Source of the DNA: Penium margaritaceum
Lineage: Eukaryota > Streptophyta > Zygnematophyceae > Desmidiales > Peniaceae
NCBI GenBank assembly: GCA_023375785.1
Contig: SZWC01000805.1
Location: 220,217-284,216 of the forward strand
DNA: 64,000 nucleotides
Direction: 5' to 3'
This document shows, in pieces, positions 32,025 through 43,663 of the stretch (position 1 is the first letter of the stretch; the number at the start of each line of letters is the position of its first letter). The translations under genes and the position numbers were made by a program. The notes under the pieces are model-generated. The model saw only the letters and a list, made by a program, of their open reading frames with translations. It did not search any database and was not told where the DNA came from.

Positions 32025-33177
32025 TCCCCTCACACCTAGCCCAGTCTTACTTCATACTCCAACTTGTCACGAGAGGGGTCAAAGGTCCCGCTCAACGGTC
32101 TGGTTTGATTGAGGGGTAGCAATCTCTCAGTCTTGCCACTGAGCTTGTCTTCCCATACCCGGGTCGAGTGAGGAGTCAGCAACGACATGCAGCGGATGGC
32201 GAACGTCTCGTCGTGAGACGGGGTGGATCGGTGTCTCGGACCCGAGGAACTCTCAATCCGCCTTGGATCGTTGACTTTCAGTCGTCCGCAATCAGCTTGA
32301 GCACACGCAGTATCGGGTTTGAGCGTCATAGCAACTCAACATCAGTAGTTTGTTTGCAGTTCTTTCTCCTCTCACCCTTCTCCTTCTTTTCTTATCCTTG
32401 CATCGCCCCTCCCAACATTCTCATCTCGCTAGCTGGCCACTTTCGCGGCTCACACATCAAAACGCCTCTGGATAAGGCGCCTTTAATACCGCTCCTCCTT
32501 TTGTGGATCGGGCGTGATTCCGATGCCATCACGCCAGCTTCGGGCCGCCCTCATTCCCTCATGGCAGGTCTGGTCGGGCTACAATATCTGCCGCAATGTT
32601 TTTGCCATGCTTCGTCGCTTCCTGGAACCGAACTTGTCTTCTCGTAATTTCATTCCTCGCTCGATGGTCGTCGAATCATTTGTCGGCCCCTTCTCCAAAT
32701 TTTGACCTTGCTCCGACTCCCTTCCCTTCTTTAGGTGGATGAACAAAACATCATTAACACTGTTGTACCATACTCTTGCAAAACGAGCTGCATGTCCCCG
32801 TCCATTTGTCCCATTCTCTTGTTTCGTTCATCCTGCTCTTTCTGACAAATCATTTGCCGCATCCCAAGCGCTCTTGTCCCTTTCCCCGTGCAAGTTCCTC
32901 AGCTCCTTTCTACGGTGATGAATACTCCTCTCTTGCCCACCTTGTCCTCTCCATTTTATCCAATTCTCAGTTGAGCCCTTCCCGTTGTATTTCCTTGTTT
33001 CGCGCCTTGGGGCTCTGGCATGGGATTACCCTGCACTCTCCTCCTCCTATCCCTCCTCCATGCTACTCCTGCAAGCGCCATGCTACCTCTTTTCGTTCGG
33101 CCTACAGCCTCCTCCATGCCTCCTCAATCTCCTCAGTGTATACAGAGGGGTCCATGGAGTCCTGTCTGTGCGTTGTT

Positions 33178-36110
33178 TTACTGGCGGGTGCATGGGAGGT
33201 GCACTTGCCGGTGGCAAATGATGCAATGCCACATACGGATGAGGACTGGGTTCCTGCATGTGGCACATTGATCACTGCGTGAATACACGCATTGGAGCCA
33301 TTGGTATAGCGCGATGCGTCCTTCATGCCGTAACTTTCTCTCTCCCACTTTGTTCACACATTCACTGTGGGAAAAGTACCCACACTTCTCACACCATGGG
33401 GTCATCCCTCTTAGCTCTCCACGATAGCTAGGGCAATCTCCTTTGACCGTGCCCGTGCGTGATTGCACCCTGCAACTGTTGCAATTGTCCAACCTATCCT
33501 TGTTTGTCTTGATATAGGCAACATGAGCCGCCGGCTTGTAGTAGTTGCATTTCTTGTATGGGGCTTCCACCTATCTTCTGCAGCCACAACACACAATGCC
33601 TGTTGGAGCATTGTGCTCTTGCCCAAGCATCACCCTTACTTCCATGGGAATTCCTTGCTTGACCTTCAGGCACGCCACACAGGTCCAACCCCCCTCCTCA
33701 TCCACCATCCCACATTTCTGATGCATGTTGCGTTTGCAACGCCTACGCTGTTAGGCAGGCAAGTGCACCCTTTTTTCACACCACGGATAGCTACTTGCTC
33801 AAGGTGTCCTTCCTTCAGCCCGTTCCTTGCCTGTATGTGCTCCTCTTGCACCTCCTTCCTGCGCTTTATTACTTCCTATCCATCTGCTTTGTCTAGCCCC
33901 GTTTTCTGCCATGGTGTCTTTGTTTCCCTTGCCTTGTTCAGTTCGTGTCTCAGTCACAGGCCTTTTTGTCCCCTTGCCCCTCCCTGGTTCCATCACCGAC
34001 CCAGCGCCTCTACTCCACCAGCTTCATCTAGCTCTTGTGCTTGTCTCTGCAACCTTCCATTGTGCTCCCGAGGGCACCCTTCACGACCCTTCCAATGCTG
34101 CTCCCTGTGTCGGTGAAGGATGACATGGGCCTCTTTTGATCAGCTCCTCCTTTGGTGCCCTCTTTGGGCGGTATGCTGGTCACAACGTCGTGCCGATGCA
34201 TCATTAACCGAAGCACCGGGCCGTCATGTTGCTCCAGAGCGCCTTGGTGTCACCATTCAGGTTTAGCTCTAGCTCCCCGTCCTTGTTGCATCCGTCTTGG
34301 TGCGCTTGGCATGTCCGACCACCGGGTAGGTTGATTGTCCACCGGAGGTGGATGGGACGGGATCGCACGTCCAATCCTTGTGAGGCTGGTGGCCTTGGGA
34401 CAACTGGTGGCGGCTCATCTCTCAAGAGGCACCACTGAGGCATTGCGTTCAATGCCTCGTTCACAATGGCCAGCCCTTTTCTCCTAACCTCATGGACATC
34501 CCTATTCCCCAGCGCCCTCATGGCTAAGGGTGCACACCGCGTAAGATTCCTGAATCCAAGATTGTCTTTGGATTCACGAATCCGAATCCAAGTCTGGCTT
34601 TGATTCACGAATCCGAATCTGGATTCGTAAATCCTGAGGATTCACGAATATTTTCCGAATCCTACAGGGTATGGCAAGAAAAACTCCTCTTGTTTGCCAC
34701 AGAAAGCCATGTTTTCCAAGTTGAAACTTGTGCAAAAAAGATCCCCGAATCCTGAATCGAATCCTAATGAAGGATTCGGATCCCCGAATCCAAATCCGGA
34801 TCCGGATTCACGAATCTTATTCACGAATCCTAAGATTTGGTGTGCAGCCTTACTCATGGCCAACACCACCCTCTGAGCCGCTGCTCCCTCAGGTCCCGAC
34901 AATGTTATGCATTGTAATAAAGGTGCTCCAGTGGGTTGGCATCCGCGTATGGGCGTGGCTATGCCCTTTCCTCTACATCTTGCTGCCACCTCTCCTCCTG
35001 CTTCTTCTTCTCCCGTGCTCGAGCCTCGAGAAGCCGTAGTTCTGCCACACACTTGTTGTAATAGTGCCCCACCCAAGGCAGCACCTGCCCGCATGGTCGG
35101 TGTAGCGGATGGTGGCGTCCCTCACACCATTTGGTGGCATTGTAGTTGCCACAGTTTGTACAACATAGACGCAAATCCATCTTTGTCGATCCTTGATGTC
35201 CTTCCTCCTGCTTCTCTATCCCATTGCGCACCTTCTCCTTCAGTTCTGGTGCGCAAGCTGGACAAACATGCACTGCCTTCTACTGGAACAGCTCTTCTTC
35301 CGCACAGATGTAGTAGAGGACTACCCTACAATTGAAGTTGCGACTATCTTGCGTTCTCACCGGCTGCTCGCACTTCACCCATGTCTCACTCTCCTCCGCC
35401 CCTATGATACTTGATGCTGATCCAGCAGTCTATCCTTGTTCCTTGTCCATCTTTTGCTCCTATTCGACCAACCCGTGGATGCAACCCTTGTAATGCCGTC
35501 CTAATCCTGGAATCTCAGTCCCACATTTGCGATGGAGATGTGCTTTGCACTCGTAGCGCCATGAGAGGTCCATGGGATCATGCAGCTCCAGGTAGGCTTC
35601 ACACCTCTCGATCCAACGGTTGGGTGTAGGCTTGTTCTTCCTTTCGTCTTCTTTGTCTGCTTTTGCCAACATGATGGGTGCACATTTATTGCACAATATC
35701 ACCTTTCGTCGCTTTTGCACCTTCGGGTACTGGCAGGATGCACGTATAGGGTGTCTGCACACGAAGCAGCGGAACTGGATGGTAGCATTCTTTGGCTCCC
35801 CACAGTTGCCACATGGTTCGTACTCATTGTGTGGCAGACTGAATCTCCCTTGGGCTGACGTTTTCCCCAAACTGGATCTCCCTGCCTCCTCCTCCTTTTG
35901 TAGCTCCACCTGCTCACTATGTATGTCCATGTTCTCCTTCAAGTTGGCTGCACAGACTTCACACATCCTAATGTCCTGCAAGATTTGCAGGTCTTGGTCG
36001 CAAGATTGCAAGTGTAACCTGGCCTTGCATCCTTCACACACCACTCCACTCTCTGCGGCTATCGCGTTCTTACAATTTGTACATGGTTGCCGGGAGTCTT
36101 CCTCCTCTCC
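33178..36110 (-). pseudogene. G2 multi-zinc-finger extension
   Basis: A Cys-rich protein relic occupies the space between the A/P repeat and the 3' LTR. From its N-terminus the modules are: CTNC...VCEGCKARLHLQSC with a MCEVC end (36095-35960); CGNC...RCFVCRHPIRASC with ILCNKC (35815-35670); a degenerate CEAY...YECKAHLHRKC (35610-35510); LCCTNCGNYNATKWC with HRPCG (35165-35050); MHQKCGMVDEEGGWTCVAC (33745-33680); and CATCRNPVLIRMWHCIICHR with VHLPC (33265-33185). The pattern CX2C-X8-11-CX2C-X4-H-X2-3-C resembles PHD/C1-like treble-clef fingers. Stops and frameshifts break the frame, and a hAT-like element sits inside it. G3 has the same order, so this belongs to the element family, not to a neighbouring host gene. 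The function is unknown. Confidence 0.65.
34525..34852. mobile_element. 328-bp hAT-like miniature element (MITE)
   Basis: The terminal inverted repeats are TAAGGGTGCACAC on the left and the reverse complement TAAGGCTGCACAC on the right, 12 of 13 matching. The octamer CTCATGGC is duplicated exactly on both sides (34517-34524 and 34853-34860), the TSD length of the hAT superfamily. The interior is made of repeated GAATCC and GGATTCACGAATCC blocks in both orientations and has no coding content. It interrupts the zinc-finger frame of G2 and is therefore younger than G2. Confidence 0.88.
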
Positions 36111-36499
36111 CTCTTCCTCATCTTGGTTTTCTGCCTCTATGCTCAGCTGGAGCTACTCATCTTGCTGCTCCTTGTCCCCTTGTGTTGCTCCCTGTTGTCC
36201 GTGCTCCCGCTGTCCTTCCTGCCATGAACTGGTCGGCCACAAGGATCCGTCATCAGGGGGTAGCGGCTCCCATCTTGAAGGGGGTGCATTGAGCATGGTA
36301 AGGTGCTCCTCTTGTTATGGCAAGGATCCTCCTCCTCCTACCTCCTTCGCCACTTCCTTCCCTCGCTTCTTTTCTCTCATACCAACCCCTTTGAACGCCT
36401 TCTTTCTCTTCTTCTATAATCCTCTTAATGCCCCTGAAGACACTGGTGCCTTGGGCAATGCACTTGATGTCGCACGTGCAAGAGGAATCACATCATGTT
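36111..36499 (-). other. G2 linker between A/P repeat and zinc fingers
   Basis: A Glu-rich stretch on the minus strand (EEEGEEEDSRQ) leads into the first zinc finger. The rest has no recognised domain and aligns loosely with the equivalent G3 stretch at 26080-26300. Confidence 0.45.
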
Positions 36500-38420
36500 T
36501 GTGGTGCTTTACCACTGCTACCAATGGTACCTGCGCCTTGTGCGCCGTGCTGGGTGCAGCTGCAGTCGGAGGCAGCACCTCCCGCTACTCTGCTGCTGCT
36601 ACTGGTGATGGAGGCGCCTCGGGCGCCGCGCCAGGTACAACTACTACAGAGGGCAGCATCTCCTGTTACTCTCCTACTGTTTTTGGTTGTATTGGCGCCT
36701 CGGACGCCACGCCAAGTGTAGCTGCCGCAGATGATAGCGCCTCCTGCTCTCGCTGCTCTGTTGCTGCTACTAGTGGTGTTGACGTCTCAAGTGCCGCATC
36801 GGGTGCAAGTACCGCAAGAGGCAGCATCTCCTGTCCTTGATGTTTCGCTACTGGTGCCGATGGTGCCTACACCCAGGCGTCGCGCCAGGTGCAGTTGCTA
36901 CAGACATCACCACCTACTCTTCTTGCTGTTCTGCTGCTACTGTTGCCGATAGTACATGCGCCCGGGACGCCGCACCGGGTGCAGCTGCCGTAGAGGGTAG
37001 CGCTTTGTGTTATTGCTGCTTAGTTAATATTGGTGGTGGTGCTGACGCATCATGCGCCATGCCGGGTGTAGCTGCCATCGGAGGCGGCACCTCTTGTCCC
37101 TACTGTTCTCCTGCTGCTCTTGATGGTGCCTCCGCCTGGGGTGCCGCGCCGGGTGTAGATGTTGTAGAAGGCAGCATCTTCTCTTCCTTCTGCTCTCCTG
37201 CTGCTGCAGTTGGTGCTTGAACTTTTGGCGCCGCACTAGGTGTAGCTGTCACAAAGGGCAGCGCCTCCTCTTCTTGCTGCTTTGTTGCTGATGTTGGTGG
37301 TGCTAACGCCTTGGGCGCCACGCCGGGTGTACGTGCCGCAAGAGGCAACACCTTCTATCCCTGTTGTTTTGCTGGTGCAGCGAATGGTGCCTGCGCCTAG
37401 GGCGTCGCGCTAGATGCAACTACTACAGAGGGCAGCACCTCCATTTCCTACTGCTCTGCTCCTGCTGTAGCTGGTGCGTGCACTTCGGGCGCTGCGCCAG
37501 GTGCAACTACCATGGAGGGTAGTGCCTTGTCTTTCTGTTGCTTTGCTGCTGCTGCTGCTAGTGCCTGTACCTTGGGCATCATGCCAGGTGCAGTTGCTGC
37601 ACGGGGAAGTGCCTCCTCTTTTTGCTGCTCTGCTGTAGCTCATGGTGGTCCTAACGCCTTGGGCGCCATGCCGGTTGTAGATGCCGCGGGAGGCAGCACC
37701 TCCTGTCCCTACTGTTTTGCTGCTGGTGCTGATGGTGCCTGTACCCAAGGTATCGCGCTGGGTGCTGCAGCTGTGGAGGGCAATGCATTGTCTTCCTGCT
37801 ACTCTGCTACTGTTGCAGCTGTTGCTTGCACTTTGGGCGCCGCGCCAAGTGCAACTGCCACAGAGGGCAGCACCTCCTTTTTTTACTGCTATGTTGCTGT
37901 TCCTATTGTTGTTGATGCGTGCGCCTTAAGTGTTGCGCTGGGTGCAGCTATTGTACAGGGAAGCACCTCCTTTCCCTACTATTCTTCTGGTGATTTTGAT
38001 GGTGCTTGCGCCTTGGGCACCGTGCAGGGTGTGGGCGCCGCACCGGGTGTGGATGCCGTAGAGGGCAGCGCCTTCTGTTCCTGCTGCTCTTTTGCTGCTA
38101 GTGGTGGTGCTCACACCTCGAGTGTTGTGCCGGGTGTAGCTACCGCAGGAAGCAAGACCTCCTTTCCTTGGTATTCTGTTGCTGCTGCTGATGGTGCCTG
38201 TGCGAGGGGCACCGCGTCGAGTGCAACCGCTGGAAAGGGCAGCACCTCCTCTTCCAGCTGCTTTGCTATTGGTGCAGTTGGTGCCTGCACTTTGGGCGCT
38301 GCGCCGGGTGCAGCTGCTATAGAGGATAGTGCATCCTGTTTTTGCTGTTATGCTGCTGCTGCTAGTGGTGCTGACGCCTCGGGTGCCGCACCAGGTGTAG
38401 CTGCTATAGAGGGTAGCACC
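36500..38420 (-). repeat. 87-bp A/P-coding minisatellite of G2
   Basis: About 22 tandem units have anchors (GGCAGCACCTCC-like) spaced 86-88 bp, for example 37430, 37516, 37604, 37692, 37779 and 37866. 87 bp is 29 codons. On the minus strand the unit reads like LPSIAATPGAAPEASAPLAA and is Ala/Pro-rich with a Glu/Gln end; in one stretch the frame continues over several units with only point stops. The plus strand shows long open frames (35620-36840, 37512-38423) that are antisense by-products. It lies just after integrase, so it may encode a flexible C-terminal tail. Confidence 0.8.
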
Positions 38421-38883
38421 TGATGTTCCCGCTCTTGGGATGTCCCAGGGCACATTCTTGGGGACGTTATAGCCAACAAGAACAAGATCTGGCTATGTCT
38501 AGCATCCACCGTTGTCGGCGTGGGTTGATCATCCGTGGTACGATGTACCATTCCACCAGGCGGCCGCCGTTGCGCCCGCTTCTGCCATGTGGCTATGGTT
38601 GTGCCTGTTGTGCTACCGACACTCATTGTGCTAGGGCCTCAGACACTACACCCATCGCAGCCTCCTGGGGAGGCAGCTCTTTCCGAACATCTGGTACGGT
38701 CCCTGGCTCTCTTTCCTCGGCCATTTTGGTACGCCGGCCAGGAAGCTTGTCCTTCCCAATCCAACGTCGCTTCTTGGTTGTGTCTCCCAATTACGCCATG
38801 GCGCATCCTTCCTTCTCCTCTGCTACCTTTTCTTGTAGCTCGTGTTGCCGTGATGTCATGTTTGCCCCAACTCCTTGTTCATT
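38421..38883 (-). other. G2 spacer between integrase and A/P repeat
   Basis: The minus-strand frame 38626-38348 runs into the A/P repeat through a basic stretch (KRAQRRPPGG). No domain is recognised. It is likely the linker joining the integrase C-terminus to the repeat. Confidence 0.4.
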
Positions 38884-40210
38884 TCATCTCATGCCTTGAT
38901 GTGCCGGGCCAGGCACCTCAATACCCATCGAATCAAGTCGGGTCCCCCTGGCCAAAGTCTGAGGTTGGACGGCCGCTGTAGCTGCAAGTGTAGCAGTGAT
39001 CGGCGGAGGGATTTCCAGGCGATAAGGAGATTGAGGCGTGCCTGCAATCGTGGCCGCCACTTCTTCCATGTAATCATTGGTAGCAATGTGGGGCGGGTGT
39101 CGCCCGGCCGTGAGGATATGCCAACGGACCAAGACCTTCTCAAGTCGCTTGCCACGTACTATGGTACTTGAGGTGTGGCGGTCCTCGAGCCACACATATA
39201 CCCCGTCCACAAACCAGACCCGGTAACATTTGTCCAGGAGTATTGCTTTGCCGTGGAACCTCTTACCCACTTCTTCTTGTTTTGGCTGCAAAGCGTCCCC
39301 GACTTGAATATCTTTGAGCATGATGCCGGCGTTAGCACGACCCACCCCGCGCTGTGCTACAACAGACCCCCGAGTACGAGCCTCTTGGAGGCACCTTTGA
39401 AGCTAGGTGCCTCGTTGCATCATGAACTCCACTTTGTGTGCCACAGTCGCCCCTTCCTTCCGTGGTGGCGCCAATGCGTCCGGCATAAGAGGTAGGGTAG
39501 CCATGGTCCAATGCTCTTGTCCATGACAGAGCATGTAAGGTGAGAACATGGTACACAAATGTGGTGTGACGTTGTACTCATAGATGATGTCCTCCAGCCG
39601 CTCGTCCCAGGGCGCATTATGAGTTGACAACTTTTGGATGGTCTGCGTGATGGCTCCATGCATGTATTGGACCTTCCCCTGCGCTTGCGGCCGACATGTT
39701 GCTCCATCATTTATCTCAATGTTGAAGTAGGCGGCCACCTTGGCAAACGTCACGCCAAAGTGTGAGCCATTGTCCCCCTGAACAATTTTGCAACCACCCC
39801 CGCGATAGATGACCTCCTCCTTGAGGAATGCTGCTACGTGGACTGCGTCGGCCTTGTAGACTGGCCATGCCATGACCCACTTGGTCATCTGGTTGATGCC
39901 GATAATGGAAAGGACATTGCCGTGTTGGGTGGTGCGGACAGGACCATGGAAGTTAATGACAACCCTCTCCATTTGGGCGAGATGCGGTTGCATACGAAAC
40001 GGGGCTGGTGAGTCTGCTAGCAAGGGTAGTAGGAGAGGCAAGTCCCACAGGTGGCGCCGACTTCCCCAATTTGCTTCTTAAGTTTCACCCAATAGACGTG
40101 TGCGACAAGGTTCTCATAGACGGAGGCAGAACGTGCATGCATCCGGTCATGTTCTTGCATGATGAGTTTGTCACGCAGCACCATTGGGGTGCACTAGCGT
40201 AGTGGATACA
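38884..40210 (-). pseudogene. G2 integrase (Ty3 type), catalytically altered
   Basis: Integrase inserts element DNA into the host chromosome. The N-terminal zinc-binding HHCC module is visible at about 40165-40055: H-X3-H in EHDRMHARS and CX2C in ATCGTC. A frameshift follows near 40000. The core (40041-39403) has MERVVINFHGP where the first catalytic Asp is expected but reads Asn, VQGDNGSHF with the second Asp, and QGKVQYMHGAI where the Glu position reads Gln. The G3 copy keeps Glu there (QGHVERMNGAI). The C-terminal region (39345-38884) has VGDALQPKQEEVGKR and VWFVDGVYVWLED, conserved with G3 but not assigned to a named domain. Two of three catalytic residues are changed, so it should be inactive. 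Confidence 0.8.
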
Positions 40211-41100
40211 CGTCGTCTTCACGCCTCCACAGCCGCCCCTGTAGCCACACATACTTGTCAAGGGTAGCCTTTGCATAGGAGTGGACGTGAGCATCTGGGT
40301 AAATCTATGCCATGGTAGGCCACCTGGAGAGAACTTGGGCCCGTGCCCAATCAGACCACTCGTATGTCTTGACGAGTGGCTCTTGCCGCCAATGTTCCAC
40401 GTCGCCCATGGGCACAAGGGCAAGAAGGCGGCATTGTACCCTTGCGTAGGTCTCTGGGGGTGGAGGTTCTTGTCCACCCGCAGACTCGGCCTGATGCTGC
40501 GCTTCACCATCCAGTGGCAGAACGATGGCAGCCTGCGTTTGCCTGGAGGAGTTGCGGGTGATGACCGGAGCCACCGTGCCTGTTGATGCCGTGGCGACGG
40601 GACGCCAGATGCGGTTTGAAGGCTGCGGCGTTGAATTTTGACGCACGACAAGTGCCACATCGGCCAATGGCCTAGTGGCATCATCAGGATGGCTGCTGCT
40701 CGCGTGGGATGAGGGACACTAGGTGGATTATCCATCAGAACGAGTGCCGCCCATGGCACAGCGGGCGATGCCGGGGAATGAGTGGAGGCCTGCGCAGCCC
40801 GTGCTAGGTCGCTTCCAGACGGTGGATGATCCACCGGCAGCGCCCTTGCCATGGGTGCCAATGTGGGCGTAGCAGAAGGTGGGGATGGAGGAGAGAGTGG
40901 TCGGGGGAGGGGCCAAAAGATAGGAAGCCCTATCAAGGTTTCCCTCCAAAGGGGAGGGGGAGAAAGCGGAGGGGATGACAGAGAGATTGGGGAGTTATTC
41001 ACCGGGGACGAGGTAGTCGTGGGGCTGGTGGCTGTTATAACAATGGGCGTCGCAAGCGCAGAGCGCACAGGACCCGTGTCGTTCCCTGCCTGAGGGGGCG
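40211..41100 (-). other. G2 proline-rich pre-integrase stretch
   Basis: A minus frame to 41068 is rich in Pro and Ser (PPLSPPPLW, LPRPLSPPSPPS). Just before the zinc-binding module another frame reads LDKYVWLQGRLWRRED, which fits the usual entry into the Ty3 integrase N-terminus. The rest is a low-complexity linker without assigned domain. Confidence 0.4.
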
Positions 41101-41169
41101 TAGAGGGAGGAAGAGCGTGCGTCGGGGGTGGGGCGACAATCGAGAGCGGTTGGTTGGCCGGGGGAGCTC

Positions 41170-41626
41170 CTCATGGATGCGGGGGGGATTCTAAGCCATT
41201 GGTTCCGGATTCAGACGCCAGAGTGCGTGAGCCTAGCCACTGATGGTGGAGCGAGTGCATATGCACTCGCAGTGCCATCCCTTCACGAGGGCTGGCAGTT
41301 TGCACCAGAAAGACGGCAGTGAGGTTCGCACGATCTAGCCTGTCTGCCTCAACATGTTGGTATATAGCCCACAACACATTCCCGCGTCAAACAAAAGGAT
41401 GCAGGTTTGCAGCGAGAGAGTCTTGTAGGAGGTATTGCATCGCGAAGTCAAGGAAATAGCGGAAGGCTCGCGCACCGCGATGAAGAGAGAGATCAAGGGG
41501 GTACAAGAAACAGAAGAAGTCCTCATATTGCAGGTAAAGGCTCTGCCCAGGAACAAAAGTAGACTGGACAGGGTAGAGAATTCCAATGGATAGAGTTGTC
41601 GCAAGTCTTCTAGATGCTCCTCCCAC
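41170..41626 (-). pseudogene. Unrecognised protein relic inside G2
   Basis: One minus-strand frame is continuous from 41626 to 41170 apart from a single stop near 41387. It has ordinary globular-protein composition, with segments such as FRYFLDFAMQYLLQDSLAAN and GNVLWAIYQHVEADRLDRAN. I do not recognise the family. It lies between the second protease relic and integrase, where Ty3 elements normally have nothing or RT. It could be a captured fragment or a fast-evolving element protein. Confidence 0.35.
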
Positions 41627-41639
41627 TCATCCTACAGCC

Positions 41640-43050
41640 TGTTTTCGGCACTAGTGATGAATGCCCGGGCCATGTCGCGGATCAACTGCTGTTGTATATA
41701 CTACTTGCGTTCATCGCTGGGCTGTTTAGCACAATCGACCAACGTGCCGAGGGTGCAATATTATTGTGATGTATGTGCACGGAGAGCCAGGATCCTTTCT
41801 CGCTGCTACGACATATCTCGTAGCCGTGCACAATCGGCTGCTCACTCTGCCTTGCACTCAATTCTGAGCAGTTTCACGTTAGGCAATTGCGTGTCAAGCT
41901 ACTACAATCCCAGAGTCAAGCGAGTTTTCTACACGTGCCACCAGGAGAGTACAGCCCAGCTGTGCCCGTTGGTCAATTAGGCGTTGTCCTATTGCCAATG
42001 GTTAGTTGCCTCTGTCTGTGGCCTTGTTCCACGCATGTTGTAGGCACGGCACTTCTTGGAGCTGTGTTTGGATGCTTGTTGCTCGGAATTCGCGGTCCTC
42101 GACACGCTGTTGTCGATCAGCACAGGTGGACCTGTATGCAGCGAGAGCGTTTCGCACGTTAGCCAAGTTGGTGGTAGAGTTGCGCACATGTTCCTCATGC
42201 ACCGTTATCCACATCATGTGCTACTCCTAAAGTCTTTCCACTCTGCTTGACCACACTGGGTTCTGGGTTATGTGGCATGCAAACGTTTGCCAGAGCACCT
42301 TGTTGCTATGAGGGTCAAGCATGTCTGGTGATGGTGGCGGTGCCGGGGATAGATAACCCCTGCACAGGGTGCAAAGAATTTGTAATGCCTTCACGATGGT
42401 GATAAACGCTGCTAGTGCGTTGGTTTTGAAGTCATATGTTGGAAGAGTATCCGCTTTGCGCCTAGCCAGGCCGTACTCGTATAATGCCAAGTTAGTCTGA
42501 GCCTCGTTCAATGTGGCGCTAGTGATGCCACCATGTCGCCATTGTCCAGCAGTGGTCGCGTGATGAGTGTCGTTGTCCAGATGATTCATATCCATAGCTG
42601 TCATTGCTGTTGACTATCGGGTGCATAGATGGTGGGAACTGTAGGAGCGAGAATTTGAAGGCTGCCGTGGAGGTCGGTAAGGCACCGCTCAAGCAACTCA
42701 AGGTGGCCGGGCGGGTTGAGCGGGCAGCCGTGGGTGTTAGAGGGCAAGAGGCATGGGGAGCTCCGGGCCGTGGCAACGCGTGGAACGCTCACCACTAATT
42801 CCTCGCAATTGCATGGAGACGCGTTCTTGTAAGAGGACGATGTCATGCAAAGTTTCCGTTGGTGCTCGCATGCGTTGTGGGGTACGGGCATGCACCTCTG
42901 TCGGATACAGTGCATGATCTTCCAGAGAGTCGCTGTTGTCGGTGGACAAGGATGGTGCATCAGCAACGACTCTTGTGAAGCATGCTCTGGTGGATTGATG
43001 GCCCGCATGTGTTGGGTGGTTCGTGGGAGGCACCTGATCTATCAGCACTC
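41640..43050 (-). other. Unassigned G2 middle region
   Basis: Several minus frames of 70-135 codons overlap (for example 42604-42227 and 43008-42601), without motifs I can assign. A helical-looking stretch near 42217-42005 (RQQRVEDREFRATSIQTQLQ) may be coiled coil. No RT or RNase H signature is present. Confidence 0.35.
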
Positions 43051-43052
43051 GA

Positions 43053-43493
43053 TCACCCCACTGATGTGGCACTTCCTTTGTTTCCAATTGAAGTGGGATA
43101 GGGCATGCCGTCATCATTGTGGAGCGTCATGCATTTCCCCTTGAGTAAAGTTATCATGTTGCATGGCGTCAACCAGTCATTTGCAAGGAGAACGTCGTAT
43201 GTGGATGTTTCACACACTTGCAACTGCGGGCTCCGATGAATATTTCCTACCTGAAGGGGAAATAAGTCAATCTGTCCTTCAGATTGGGTGGTCTCCCCTC
43301 CCGCGGTGCCGCAACAGAGGCTGACAAGCAGAATGATGTTCGACCAGGTGAGCCGCCGGATGACGCGCATGATGATTGTTGTATGCGTCACCTCGGTATC
43401 CACAATAGTGATGAGTTTTACACCGGCGATCAAGACAGAGCATGATATCACCGTGCAGAGGGATTTTGGCAACACTTGGCGGCACATTGTCAT
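43053..43493 (-). pseudogene. Second protease-like relic in G2
   Basis: Minus frame 43493-43053 reads KLITIVDTEVTHTTII, matching a retropepsin active-site loop with Glu in place of Gly after Asp-Thr, and later DLFPLQVGNIHRS and TYDVLLANDWL. The last two align with DNLPLQVGVIHEV and TYDVLLGTDYL of the first protease at 46400-46740. It is therefore a second, diverged copy of the same domain lying after RNase H, out of normal order. It suggests that G2 is a chimera of two related elements or carries a nested deleted copy. Confidence 0.6.
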
Positions 43494-43663
43494 CTCTCGT
43501 CATGCGAGGGCTCCCGCATCGAGGATTTCATGAACGACCCGCCGAGTCTTATTGACCTGATCCCTCATCATGTGGTGACCTGGCAATTTGAGCCAACAGC
43601 TCACCCTCTACCCGGATGGTGCCAGTGCAACGTTAATCTCCTCGAAGAAAGTCTCCAATTGTG

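Larger units (their letters stand above)
31430..32759 (-). repeat. G2 3' LTR
   Basis: It matches 49640-50918 over long blocks such as CACGCCGTCCGACGTTACGC, AACCTCCTGCCAACTCTCCA, GGCATAGAAGGTCAAC, GGAAACTCAGAACCA and AACGCCTCTGGATAAGGCGC. On the minus strand it starts TGTTAATGATG at 32759. The left edge is approximate. It contains a 13-bp-arm hairpin (31457-31490) and a (CA)n tract. Confidence 0.75.

Noticed and set aside
33463-34123. 217-codon plus-strand frame (hydrophobic, Cys-rich)
   Set aside because: Antisense to the zinc-finger modules, where CX2C spacing is on the minus strand.
35620-36840. 406-codon plus-strand frame
   Set aside because: Antisense to the zinc-finger frame and A/P repeat; the minus strand carries conserved Cys/His spacing shared with a second copy, the plus strand does not.
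37512-38423. 303-codon plus-strand frame rich in Gly/Ala/Ser
   Set aside because: Antisense to the 87-bp A/P repeat; open because the period is a multiple of three.
40085-41068. 327-codon minus frame before integrase
   Set aside because: Pro/Ser low complexity; its lower part runs out of frame across the integrase zinc-binding module, which is read in another frame.
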